From Bidens hawaiensis (Eukaryota > Streptophyta > Magnoliopsida > Asterales > Asteraceae): a stretch of 64,000 bases of DNA. Both the position numbers and the translations under genes were made by a program. The stretch lies in NCBI GenBank assembly GCA_021521415.1, contig JAIQDT010001122.1, positions 434,001 to 498,000 on the forward strand, given 5' to 3'. Below are positions 37,098 to 48,668 of the stretch, one piece after another (the first letter of the stretch is position 1; each line of letters starts with the position of its first letter). The notes under the pieces are model-generated. The model worked only from the letters and a program-made list of their open reading frames with translations. It searched no databases and was not told the origin of the DNA.

Positions 37098-40000
37098 CGC
37101 TCCTTCATCCTCCCTCACCCTCCACCTCCTCCGTTCCTTCCCCCACCAACCGCCGCTCATCCACCGTCGCTCACCCTCCGCCTCCTCCCTTCCTTCCCTC
37201 GCCCACCACCGCTCACCCTTCCTTCTCTCCTTCCTCACCCTCCGCCGCTCCCACGCTCCGCCTCCTCCCTTCGCCTCCTCCCTCACCCTCCGCCGCTCCC
37301 ACCACCACCACCCTTTCTTCCATTCTTCCTCTCCGGCCATACCCACCTCTCCTTCCTCGTCATCACCCCCACCACCACCACCACCATCTCCGACCACCTC
37401 AGGAAACTGCCCTAACATCGCCCTCCGCCGCTGACCTCCACCTCTCCTTCCTCATCATCACCCCCACCACCACCACCATATCCGAACACCTCCTGACCTC
37501 CACCTCCAGCAACTTCCCTCCACCGGCCCTGCCTCCCCGTACCCGTTACTCTCACTCTCCACCTTATGTCTTGCTCTCTCTTCTTTATCGGTTATCATCT
37601 CTAGAATCACTCATTATGTGATTCTTTGGGGTGTTCTTCCCCAATTTGGTTCCTTGACTTTCTTAGTCATAGAACCGAAGGTTTTTTTTAATGCTTCATT
37701 GACCTTCTTGGTCATCTAATAGGAGTTTGATTTATGGGGTTTTGAGGCCCGATTGGGGTTAGTGGTTTTCAGGGTGTTTTGTTGGGAGGAGGTGGTATGA
37801 CCGGGGCTAGTGATGATGGTGTTTGGCCGTGTCCATTTAGAGGTTTCCACTGTTTCCCGGATGGATCACCGGGGGCCAAAGGGGTGCGATTGGTCGCGCA
37901 TATTAAGCGACTCCATTTGTCATCGGATGACAAGAAAGAGACCTTGCGGGAGGCGATCTCCACAGATTTGGATTTTTTTGTTTCAGTTGGTGAGGCTTTA
38001 AAGGTCTCGCTCCAATGGATGTGTGAGGTGTATATGGAGTTACATGCTTTCCGTCGGGGGTGACATCATGATGGTGGGACAGTCTGGTTCAAGTGGGTCG
38101 CGGGAGATGTGGAGGAGTTTAAAGTGGGGATTGCTAAGCCGCATTTCAGGAGGGAAGCTGTCGCGGCGGGAAGGGTGGGGGTGGATGTAGCCCTCCTTGA
38201 CCGTGTATTCGCTCTCCCTATCACAACTGTTAAAAGCATTCCTCATAGTTGTCGTATGACTTTTTCCCAAGCCTTAGGTGTAACACCCCGACCAAAGGCG
38301 GATTATACATCGGGGCGCCACATATTGTTTCATTACTCGTGACACTATTGGGTGTCAATATTTAATAAATATATTCATTCGCGCACGCGCAACGCAATCG
38401 CAAGATAACATAAATCAACATAAATCATTATATTATAAGACAAAATATTCGAACAACAATAACTTGTCTTGATACATTTTAATCTAAGTCCAAAAGTAAA
38501 AACGTCCTACGTGTTCACAAGCTCCGAATGTAGCTACAGCAAACCTGAACATGTGTTAAAATAAAACGTCAAACACTTGCGTGTTGGTGAGAAATCAAGT
38601 TTAATAGATAATAGATAACAATAATCACTGCGCGCAACACGTGTGTGTCTGGTGTTTAACAAGGGTGTAATCAGATTGTGATCAAGCCTAAATAGATCAT
38701 AGTTCATAGTTCAATCCGTGCTCCCAAATGAGCACAAAAACAAGAAAACATCTGTGCAAGTGTAAACAAAGAAAACCGTAAACGATAGGTCTCCCGTGTT
38801 CATCTAATGGATCCAAGAAAACTTCGGAATAGGCCGAACAAAGCGGTTAATGATACACACATACAAATAAACAGCCAAGTAAACGTCCTCAACACATGGG
38901 ATACTGCGCGACTAAAGTTCATAAACAAGTTTAAGACTCTAAGTTTGTATGAACACATGAACATCCCAAAACATTAAAAATAAAAAGGGATTAGGTACGA
39001 GATTACTCACTTGATAAACGGTGCGGTGTAAGATAAAGCAAGAATCAACTTTAAACAAGCACCAGTTAACCTATAATAAGATTATTGTTTTAATGATTTG
39101 TTTTAAGTCTTGATTATAAGTTAGCATAATTAATAAGTAAATTATTATAATATAATATATATTACCGGAAAAGCAGGGCAGAACAGGGAGGAAGACGGAG
39201 GCAGAGAGGGAGGCGGCTGAGGAAGAACAACGGCAAGGAGCAAGAGAGAACAGGAGAGTTTAAGTGCTTTGTGTGTGTAGTGTTAGGAAATTAACATTAT
39301 TATTTATAGGGAAACCCTAGGAGACATAAATCCAGAAGAAGGGGAAAAGATCTTCAACAGGATCAAGCAAAAGATAACAAAAGCAAAAAGGTTCCAAAAG
39401 CAAAAGATATCAAAAGATATGGCAGCTGCAGGGGACAAGGAAAAAGCTGACAGGTAACAGTAAACAGGCATGGGAGGTGTCAGAAAAAGGTACTGGTCAA
39501 GCATGGAAAAAGCAGATCTCAAAAGATAATGTCAGTCACTTTTCCTGCCAACCAATGGGGTTGGTGCGCATGCTGCGCCAAAAGTGGCTTTTCAGACATA
39601 AGACAGGTTAGGTCAACAACACAAAAGATAAGATATCAAAAGCAAACAATCAAGTTAAAACAGAAGAAAGGACACAAGACAGCGCGAGAAAGCTGCGCGC
39701 GCGAGAGGCTGCGCACACGAGAAGATTGAGCGCGCGAGGGCGAAGGCAAACAGAACAAACCTTAGCGCGCGCCGCGGGAAGAACTACAAATTCACAGCGC
39801 GTCGCGGGAGGATCTACAATTCTTAGCGCGCCGCGCGAAGAACTATAGTTCTTAGCGCGCCGCGGGAAGAACTACAGTCCCTAGCGCGTAACGCAGGAAC
39901 AGTCAATCTTCACGCAGGCTTCCTTGTAAGGAGTCTAGCGCGTGGAGCTGCGCAGACAACCTTAGGCGGGAAGAAACAAAGGACAAACAAAGAGAGAAGG

Positions 40001-40149
40001 GGGGGGGGAGGTTCAAGGCTTAAGGGCGGAACGACGACAAGAGAGAGAAAGAGGCGGGACGGCAACAAGAGGGAAAAGAAGGCGGAGAGAAGAAGAGGGA
40101 GAGGCGGGAAGGAAAATATTATTAGTAACCTTCTTGGCGCAAGACATAA

Positions 40150-41818
40150 GCTTAAGACCACTGACCATAAAAGCCTTCAGCATATCTTTGATCAAAAGGA
40201 ACTCAACATGAGGCAACGCCGATGGAACGAACTCATCAGCGATTACGATTGTGAGATCCGGTATCATCCTGGTAAGGCTAATGTGGTAGCCGATGCGCTC
40301 AGCCGAAAACCCAGCCAGCTTAACTGTATCTTGCCGCGCACGCAGCTTCACTTCGCGCCGATCCAAAGCAACCTTGAATCGCGCATTCGTGACGCGCAGC
40401 GCGCATCCATCAGTAATGGTAACCTTCCCGCCGAGTTAGCGTGTGGCGCGGAAGCTCATTTTGTTCCTAATATGAGTGGAATTCTCTGCTATCTAAATCG
40501 CATCTAGATTCCCTTTGATGAGAATCTTCGCGCTGATATCCTGAGTGAAGCGCATAAATCTCGGTATTCTATTCATCCCGGCGCTGATAAGATGTACAAG
40601 GATTTGCGCATTACTTATTGGTGGCCCGGTATGAAAAAGGATATTGCTGTGTTCGTAGCTAAATGCCTGACTTGTTCTAAGGTAAAAGCTGAACATCAAC
40701 GCCCATCTGGTTTGCTCGAACAACCAGAAATTCCTACGTGGAAATGGGAAGGTATAGCGATGGACTTTATTACCAAGTTACCTTTGACAGCAAGCAAACA
40801 TGATAGCATTTGGGTAATAGTGGATCGTTTGACTAAGTCTGCTCACTTTCTGCCCATTCGTGAAAACTACCGTGTTGAGCATCTTGCGCAGCTTTATGTC
40901 AAGGAGATTGTCTGCCGTCATGGTACTCCTTTGAGCATCATATCCGATCGCGATGGCCGTTTTATATCCCGCTTTTGGAAATCTCTCCAATCTGCGCTAG
41001 GAACTCGCTTGGACATGAGTACCGCATATCATCCTCAGACTGACGGACAGTCTGAGCGAACTATTCAAACTCTTGAGGATATGCTCCGATCTTGTGTTCT
41101 TGATTTTGGAGGTAATTGGGATTCGCACCTGCCTTTGATCGAGTTCTCTTATAATAACAGCTATCATTCCAGTATCGGTATGGCCCCATTTGAAGCACTT
41201 TACGGTCGTAAGTGCCGCTCCCCGATTTGTTGGAGCGAAGTGGGTGAAGCTCAAATCACAGGACCCGAACTTGTTCAAGAGACAACCGATAAAATCGCCA
41301 AGATCCGTGATCATCTGCTGACTGCCAGAAGCCGACAGAAGAGTTACGCAGATCGTAGGCGGAAGCCTCTCGAATTTCAAGTTGGTAATCTTGTTCTCCT
41401 CAAAGTGTCGCCCTGGAAGGGTGTTGTCCGCTTTGGGAAGAAAGGCAAGCTTGCTCCTCGTTATGTTGGTCCATTCAAGATTCTCGCGCGCGTAGGAAAA
41501 GTTGCCTATAAACTGGACCTGCCGCCCGCGCTCAGCAATGTGCATCCAACGTTCCATGTATCCAATCTCAAGAAGTGTTTAGCCGACGAGAACCTTCACA
41601 TTCCACTTGATGAAGTTCAAGTTGACGAATCCATGCATTTCGTTGAGAAGCCTGTTGAGATTATGGATCGCGAGGTTAAGCAAACCAAGCGCAGTCGTAT
41701 ACCTATTGTTAAAGTTCGCTGGGAGTCCAAGCGCGGAGCCGAGTTCACATGGGAAAGGGAAGATCAGATGAAGATCAAGTACCCGCACCTGTTCTCTGCG
41801 CAGCCTACTTCGAGATAA
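40150..41818 (+). pseudogene. Chromovirus RNase H end plus integrase
   Basis: The frame holds the end of RNase H ([36 protein letters not shown]), a zinc-binding HHCC region ([25 protein letters not shown]) and the integrase core with its three acidic residues: [17 protein letters not shown] and the E of [15 protein letters not shown]. After it come [18 protein letters not shown] (GPY/F-type) and a chromodomain-like end ([20 protein letters not shown]). The only stop is TAG at 40505-40507. The upstream part (RT, protease, gag) is missing at a breakpoint near 40129. It would insert cDNA into the genome if complete. The stretch is well preserved apart from the single stop. Confidence 0.85.
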
Positions 41819-41852
41819 ATTTCGGGACGAAATTTCTTAAAGTAGGGGAGAC

Positions 41853-42084
41853 TGTGACATCTGCCCCGATCCGACCCGACCCAGGTACCCGTTTTCTGAT
41901 CCGATTCTTTTTATGATTTAAAATTTAATTATTTTCTTTTAAAACTTGACATTTAAAATATATATATTACTAATAATATTTTAAATGTCAAGTTTTAAAA
42001 GAAAATAATTAAATTTTAAATCATAAAAAGAATCGGATCAGAAAACGGGTACCTGGGTCGGGTCGGATCGGGGCAGATGTCACA
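41853..42084. repeat. Perfect 109-bp inverted repeat (232-bp palindrome)
   Basis: Arms 41853-41961 and 41976-42084 are identical on opposite strands, with a 14-base centre (atatattactaata). Each arm is the first 109 bases of the LTR (TGTGACATCTGCCCC...). The left arm follows the polypurine tract (aaagtaggggagac); the right arm ends at the TTAGG duplication. Confidence 0.9.
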
Positions 42085-45000
42085 TTAGGGGCTGCTTTGG
42101 GTAAAGTGGCGGCTATGCCAGAGTCTGTTGAGGTGTGGGTGAAACTTTTGTTGTTACCACGTTGCACCTTACTAGTTTTCAGACCGTCTAGTAGGCAGGA
42201 ACGCAGGTTTGGCAATAGGAAGTCTCTGCAATGCCATAGTATTTAGCGGGCGCTGGCAGCCTGGGGTGACAGTGACGGTTTCTTTGACCTTATATTCTCG
42301 TTTTTTGACCAACCCTTAGGAGGTGCTTCGGGGGGTGATACGTTTGTCCCCGAGTCTGGCAGCTCCGAGTTATGCGCTAACGTTAAATAATGTTTACGGA
42401 AAGTTCCGGATGGGCATTTCACTACTGCGATTAAAGTTTTATGTTCTTCAGGGGTTGCACCTTTCGGTCAGAATACTTTGGACGCGTTGGTGTCTAAGCA
42501 TCCCATCCTACCCCCTCCGAGTATGCCTGTTTCCTTGCTTTCTAACCCTCCCCTTGTTGTGGACGTTGATAGTGTGCTCGGTTGCATTAAATCTTTCCCT
42601 AATGGGACTTCGTGTGGGCGAGACGGATTGAGGGCCCAACACATTTTAGATATGCTGTGTGGAGAGGGGTCTCCTATTGCGGATAGTTTGCTCAAGGCTA
42701 TTTATATGGTTGTTAATTTATTTTTGGGGGGAAGGTGCCCTAGGGTGTTGGCAGAGTTTGTTGCGTCTGCCCCCCTTACGCCATTGCTTAAACCAGACAA
42801 TGGGATTAGACCTATTGCCGTAGGGGCCATTTGGAGGAGATTGGTCTCTAAGGTGGCTATGAGAGGTGTCGGGAAGGAGATTGCTAAATACTTCTGTGAC
42901 TTTCAATTTGGGGTGGGAGTCCCTAGTGGGGCAGAGGCCGTGCTTCATAGCGTGAACAGGTTTTTAAATCAGTTTCACTCGGATGGGTCATTGGCTATGC
43001 TTACTGTTGATTTCTCTAATGCCTTCAACCTAGTCGATAGGACAGCCTTCTACATGAGGTACGTAGTCGATGTCCTTCTATTTCCTTATTGGTGGATTTT
43101 TTATATGGGCAATCGGCTAGGTTATATGTGGAGGATGCTTACATTAGGTCCACCACTAGGGTTCACCAGGGGGACCCTCTTGGGCCTCTTCTCTTTGCCT
43201 TAGTTTTGCATCCTCTTGTTCATCGAATCAGAGAACGTTGCAAGCTTCTTTTCCATGCTTGGTACTTGGATGATGGTATGATTATCAGGGACAATAAAGA
43301 GGTGGCTAATGCATTAGATATTATCAAGGCTGAGGGCCCTCGGTTGGGTCTTGAACTAAACGTTAAGAAAACAGAATTATTTTGGCCAACGCGCAATGGG
43401 GAAAAGGTGCATGATGGTTTGTTCCCTTGCGGGATTGGCAGGCCAGTGCTTGGTGTGAAACTCCTTGGTGGCGCTGTAAGTCGGGATGCGGGGTTTATCA
43501 GTAGTTTGGCTGCGAAAAGGGCATCTAGTGCTGTGGAATTGATGAGTTGTCTCCCAAGGCTTCGGGACCCCCAATGCGAGCTTCTTTTGCTTCGCTCATG
43601 TATGGGGGTCGCAAAGCTGTTGTTTGGACTAAGAACGTGCCAACCTAAGTATGTGGAGGAAGTTGTTTTTATTTTTGATAATGGCCTTCGAGGGGCGATT
43701 GAGGACATCTGGTTTGTCGGGGGCCGTTCTTCGAGGATCTCCAGTGGAGGTTGGCATCACTTCCGACCCGTTTTGGGGGGTTGGGTTTATGTTCGGCTGG
43801 GGATGTATCTACATATGCTATTGTGGCTTCGAGAGCACAATCATGGAGTTTGCAGGACCACATTCTTCGGGGATGTGGTATTGATGGGTTGGACACTGAT
43901 TATGGGTGTGCGATGGATCGTTTACGTACTTCACTTCCCGATTTTGATCTTAGCGGGTTCTCTAATAAGAACACCGCCCCCCCTAATGCCCAACATGCTT
44001 TGGCGAGTGCCTTATTTAGTGGAATCGTTCAGAGTTTAGACGCATAGTTTGATCTATCTCCTCGCCAAAAAGCGGTGTTTGAATGCCTTTGAGCTCCTCG
44101 GGCTCAGGATTTTCTAACGATCATCCCTATTGAAGGATTAGGCCAACACATGTCGGGGTTGGAGTACCGGGCTATCCTTAAGTACCAGCTAATGATCCCT
44201 ATGTTTCCGATTGATGAACCTTGCCCAGTTTGCCGCAAAGTCTGTTTGGATTCCTTTGGAGACCATGCGGTGCATTGCAAAGAATTGCCTGGTTTTAAAT
44301 ACAGACATGATTTGGTTAGGGATGTTCAATGCGATGTTCTTAAACGGGCAGGGATCTCTGCTAAAAAGGAGGCCCCTGTTAAATTTCTTACAGATCCGCT
44401 CGAAGAGAGGTCTATGTTACGACCAGCTGATATTCTTGTGTTTAGGTGGGCAGGGGGAAACACGCTTGTGTGGACCTTAATGAGTGTCTCCTCTTGTCGG
44501 GCTTAGGGACCGCAGATTTGTTGTGGGTCAGGCTGCGTTGAAGGCTAAATCGGGCAAAGTTGTTAAACACGAGAAAGCGTGTTTAGAAAATCAACATGTG
44601 TTTCTCTCTTTTGCTTTTGATACATTTGGGTTTCTGGCCCCGGAGGCTGTAAATTTTCTAAACAGGGTTCAGCGTGTTGTGCATGGTACTTTTTCGTCTC
44701 CTACGACCCAACGCTTTGTTTTTAGTAGAATTGGTTTTGCTATTCAAATGGGGGTGGCGGCGCAGCTTGTTGCCCGTTTGCCTACCACTTTATTGTAATC
44801 GTTTTGATTTTAATGAGAAATCTATAACATAAAAATTCATCAAAAAAAAAACATGCTAATGAGTTCATAAGTATTTAGGGAGATCACAGGCATGGACTAC
44901 CAAAGCCAATGTATCCAAATCATTAGAAAGGAGATAATGGGTTCTATTGTGTTGGGCTTGCAAGACATGGCCTGTATGGAGCTGCCATGGATGCCCAAAA

Positions 45001-45335
45001 CATAGCTCAACACATTTCAAGCTAATTTAAAAAAAAAATCACAGAATTTAATAAAATGTTCTTTGATATCGGATTTTGATAAATTATGCTTAGTAAGATT
45101 TACGATTGTGGTGTTCAATACAGAACAATAAAAGTTATGTTGTTTTGACTTCTATACACTTACATTGAAATGATAGTACATTTAAATTTTTAAAAGATAT
45201 TTCATTTATCAAAAGGCTTGTGGTCCGGTTACCTGGTATTGTTTTGAAGATCTCCATGAAGAGAGCTCAAATCTTTAATCGATAGAATTAGTGTAATAAT
45301 TTTCCGTTAAAAAAACGGATATTGCATTTAATGTG

Positions 45336-46299
45336 TGTGCGCCTATATATGTGTAGGGTTGCGTTGTTGTACAAAGGCTTCTTATCGTACAAATCGTAAG
45401 AAGGGAACATAACTCTTGATTTTGCTTAAAACAAAAGCGCGATAACATAATTGTAAATACATGAAAAAATATAGGTTGCGTGATTGTTTAAGTTGCATAT
45501 TTTTCTTCATGCATAATTTCTTTACTTTATATGTGTTTTATATTTGTAACTTCTTGAAGTTATAAATATGTATTCTCATGAGCTATTTATTTTTATTTTT
45601 TTGCAATACTAACTTTATAATTAAAAGAATCGAGCAAATGAATGAACTTATTATTTGAAGTGCTTAGTGAGGAAATGATAAGTGTTTAGTAAAGCCGTTT
45701 ATAACTTGACTTGAACTAATTTGGAAGCTTTAAGGCTGTTTCTTGCACGAGAATTTTAATGGGAAACTCCACTTATAATGTTTAAAGATAACTTGGAACT
45801 TAACATAACTTGAAGGCTAAGCTAGAATATACTTATATTAATTAATTTACACTTAATAATAAATACTAATAGTTCATTACGCACTGTCAAGCTAGTCACA
45901 AAAATTAAAAAGAGGTGTAACTTACGATCCAAGTAATTCAAGTCATCTTCGGCAGTATTTACTGTGTTAGTTGTTATACCGTGAAAAACTTACGCACTCC
46001 TCTAAAAGAAGACACAAATATATTTAAAAAGACTCCTGATAAAAACAAATCATCAACCATTGCTAACGTGTTATTTCCGCAATTTTTTCAACATATCAAG
46101 AACCTTGATGTTTGTTTGCCCATTATACTCAATTTTTCAGCATACCGGACTGTTGGGAACAAATATAATAAAATGTGGGATCATATAAGACAATTCATTA
46201 GTTAGGACCAGTAACTACCAAAAGATGATAGTTGAGATTAATAAAGTGTAACAACCAAACTACATCTAGTTTATTTACATAATTTTAATAATAGCTTTT
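45336..46299. other. AT-rich intergenic, no supported gene
   Basis: Homology with the region downstream of copy A ends near 45335. The ORF at 45981-46205 (74 codons) has no recognisable motif. Confidence 0.5.
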
Positions 46300-46329
46300 T
46301 ATTATTACATTTTTACATTATTGTAATAG

Positions 46330-46363
46330 ATTTAGTTATAACCAATTGTAATTTACTTTCAAC

Positions 46364-46408
<45 letters not shown>

Positions 46409-47714
46409 TACAAATCTGATACTTAAAACTTAAGAAAAAGCCCCGAAATCCCTTTCAAGTCTAATCCTTTAAATAATCAATCAAAACCACAACTAACCAC
46501 CTCAATCACAATACTGATATTTATAGTGACCACCAAATAGTCCAGAGTCAGGTAGCACAAGTCACCCAACTTTTCGTTCACGCTTTTAACCGAGAACTCG
46601 CCTGACCCCTCTAACAAATTATATTTTGTTAAAATAGATGGATGTCTTAACGAAGAAAAAATACTCACTCAATCTACTATCAAACAATAGAATCACATCA
46701 CGTGTCATATGATTATATATGCCGTTTGTGGGACCTTTATAAGGCCATTCGTAGCAGGCGCTATGCCCACCACAAGCGCCCCCATAAAGCCTTGCACACC
46801 GCCCCCGGGGCTCCATGGCTCTTTTAGGCGATGGGCCTTCCCACAAGGCGCCGAATGGGGGAAGAATTATTGGTGATTCATTTATTTGTTTTTTTAATAA
46901 TAAAATAATAATGAGGTAATGATTGGAAGGGGCTTCATTCACTCATACACCACTTTGTTGTAAAACGGCCCTATAATAACATATATGATGTCACATACAC
47001 AATCATTTTTAGGGGCTCCAGTCATCATACATTGTATAAGGTGAACATGTCTTTGTCGGTACCTTAATGTTTGCTTGGAAGAGGCTTCATCCACTTAATT
47101 TTTGTTTTACTTATTTTCTTAATTATTTGTGTTTTTTTCATCAACACATTTTTTTAAATTCAGTTTTGTTTTTTTTTTAACTTAAACTTTAGGAATATAT
47201 ATTACTTTTTATAGACAAAATAAAAATAAGTTTTCTTTTGCATAACTTTTAATAATAGTTTTTTTTTTTCATTATTGTAAGCTTAGATTTAGTTATAACA
47301 CAATTGTATTTTACTTTCAACCTTTTATTATTATTATTATTCTTATATTATTATTAATTTTACACATTTGATACATAAAACTTAAGAAAAAACCCTAAAA
47401 TCTCTTTCCCGTATAATCCTATAAATGCTCGATCAAAACCACAACTAATCACTTCAATCATAAACTGATATTTGTTTTTTTAGTCACCACCGAATAATCC
47501 AGAGTCTGATAGCATTAGTCACCCAACTTTTCTTTCACGCTTTTAATCGAGAACTCACGTGGGCCCTTAAAAAACTATGTTTGTTAAAATAGATGGATGC
47601 CTTAATAAAGAAAAATCCACTATGAATCATATGTCATATATATAAAATCACATCACGTGACATGATTATATATGTCGCATACGTGACCTTTATAAGGTGA
47701 CGTGTCTTTGTCGG
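46330..47714 (+). repeat. Direct duplication (about 350-400 bp) with a MITE between
   Basis: 46330-46740 and 47285-47705 share long stretches, such as caaaaccacaactaa, cacccaacttttc, cacgcttttaa, gttaaaatagatggatg and cctttataagg, at roughly 80 percent by eye. Copy 1 is broken after tttataagg by about 290 bp (46743-47040; it contains gcgctatgcccaccacaagc). After that the shared cttgtcggta-type sequence resumes, so this piece is an insertion. Confidence 0.6.
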
Positions 47715-48240
47715 TGTAACATTCGTCAAATTCGGACCTTAAAACCCGACCCATTAAAATTTTATTCTATTGTTATTTAATCAAATTAATAAAATTATTA
47801 TCGATCACTTACTTTATTTCACGACACCCGTCTTTATACTCAGTTACCTTATTAATAAAATCCAGAGTGTGTTTAGTACATATAATTTAGGTTTATTTAT
47901 TTATTTTTCTTATTAATGGTTAATAACTATCAAGAATGAGCAAAAACAACCCCGTAACTAACTTTAATCCCATTATGCACCCACCACAAAAGCCCAAGGA
48001 CTAAAATGCCAATTATTTCAAAAAAATCACCTTATTCCTCCTCCTTCCTTCTTCACGGTCGTATACCCCCCCCCCTCATATGGCAACTCGTTTAATCCTT
48101 CCTAAAACACGAAATTGACATTACAAAAATGATTCTCCATAAAAACACGATCATACCGACACTTTAATTATAGAAAACAACGAATAACTGACAGCTAATC
48201 GACCTAAAATAATCCGCGGCTTTCACCGACCCAAAAACAC

Positions 48241-48248
48241 TATATAAA
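48241..48248 (+). promoter_or_regulatory. LTR TATA box
   Basis: The sequence tatataaa follows ccaaaaacac and precedes a pyrimidine-rich start region, in the expected position of an LTR promoter. Confidence 0.45.
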
Positions 48249-48587
48249 CGCAATCATAATGCAATTAAGTGACACCACACAATCCTTATCATATTCCGAC
48301 ACTAAACCCTAATCTAATTACACTAACGAAGCCGTCTAGACCCTAAACTGATTCAAGTTTGAGCCGTGAAGCTTATTTCGTCATTCATACCCAAATTTTT
48401 GTCGATATAGGTAATTGATATATGCATTCAATTCGTATTTCAGCGATTAACCGAACCCCATATCAATTTGAACGAGCATCGATCCATTAAACTGATTTAA
48501 GATCTAGGGTTTGTTATTGTAATTGAGGATGAACTTTGTAGGTATACGTATAAGTAAATTAGGAACTATTGCTATTCATAACTTAAA

Positions 48588-48668
48588 GCACCAGCCGGAT
48601 GGCTGGTGCGTGTTTGGTTAAGACACGGGAACGGGCCAGGGCGCGGATTCGAACCCCTGGACCCGTTT
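48588..48668 (+). other. tRNA-like / SINE-like hairpin segment
   Basis: A perfect hairpin GCACCAGCC-ggat-GGCTGGTGC is followed by ggttaagacacggg and a stem acgggccaggg / ccctggacccgt that encloses a B-box-like gattcgaaccc. It could be a tRNA-derived SINE head. The A box is weak, and the sequence lies within the LTR of 47715-49818. Confidence 0.4.

Larger units (their letters stand above)
38279..42084 (-). mobile_element. Deleted and internally inverted chromovirus (Ty3/gypsy)
   Basis: Bounded by TTAGG on both sides (38274-38278 and 42085-42089). Removing it restores the LINE reading SQALGAALGKV. The left part, 38279-40128, is a minus-orientation LTR (TATA on the minus strand at 39301-39310; tandem agcgcgccgcgggaagaacta-type units at about 39760-39900 in U3). 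The middle, 40129-41966, is in plus orientation: RNase H end, integrase, polypurine tract, first U3 bases. The right end, 41976-42084, is again minus U3. A 16-bp inverted repeat (40113-40128 and 41967-41982) bounds the middle; flipping it gives a regular order of 3' LTR, polypurine tract, integrase, RNase H, remnant of 5' LTR. Gag, protease, RT and most of one LTR are gone. Confidence 0.75.
37098..44846 (+). pseudogene. R2-like non-LTR retrotransposon (LINE), split by a chromovirus
   Basis: Removing the insert at 38279-42084 leaves about 3.9 kb. A pyrimidine-rich leader (37098-37600) precedes the ORF near 37779. N-terminal: a C2H2-like segment WPCPFRGFHCF..VRLVAHIKRLHLS. After the insert come a reverse transcriptase with DFSNAFNLVDR, STTRVHQGDPLGPLLFALVL, the catalytic YLDD (HAWYLDDG) and the KKTELFW and GVKLLGG motifs. 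C-terminal: a CCHC knuckle CPVCRKVCLDSFGDHAVHC, then KYRHDLVRD, then RPADILVF..VDL, the order of the restriction-like endonuclease of R2-type elements. No APE endonuclease is seen. The ORF has stops at TGA (38061, 44091) and TAG (44047), and frameshifts near 43085, 43730 and 44450-44500. It ends at 44798, then poly-A at 44842. Inserted in YUCCA copy B with loss of about 90 bp of host. Confidence 0.75.
24836..45027 (+). pseudogene. YUCCA-like flavin monooxygenase, copy B, split by nested insertions
   Basis: Collinear with copy A. Exon 1 is 24836-25472 plus 26189-26207, exon 2 36650-36883, exon 3 36979-37071 (3' part lost) and exon 4 44880-45027. Everything between is inserted DNA or intron. 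Exon 1 keeps GAGPSVLA (Gly to Val in the FAD motif) and GAGNSSMEI (Gly to Ser in the NADPH motif). TAC has become TAA at about 24931 (...LPIP-stop-IILE), and about 57 extra bases lie after NNYASCF. Exon 2 is the same length as in A (234 bp) and open; exon 4 has TGG changed to TAG in NHWKGD. Homology to A extends from about 24311 to about 45335, defining a tandem duplication. The copy is clearly dead, and it serves as a record of successive insertions. Confidence 0.82.

Noticed and set aside
37044..37621. Long overlapping ORFs on both strands, rich in Pro, Ser, His or Gly, Glu
   Set aside because: They come from the pyrimidine-rich leader of the LINE (CCTCC/CACC repeats) and have no domain.
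40013..41557. Minus-strand ORFs opposite the integrase
   Set aside because: Shadow frames of the plus-strand integrase and of the G-rich LTR sequence.
45981..46205. 74-codon ORF as a gene
   Set aside because: No recognisable family, and surrounded by AT-rich noncoding sequence.
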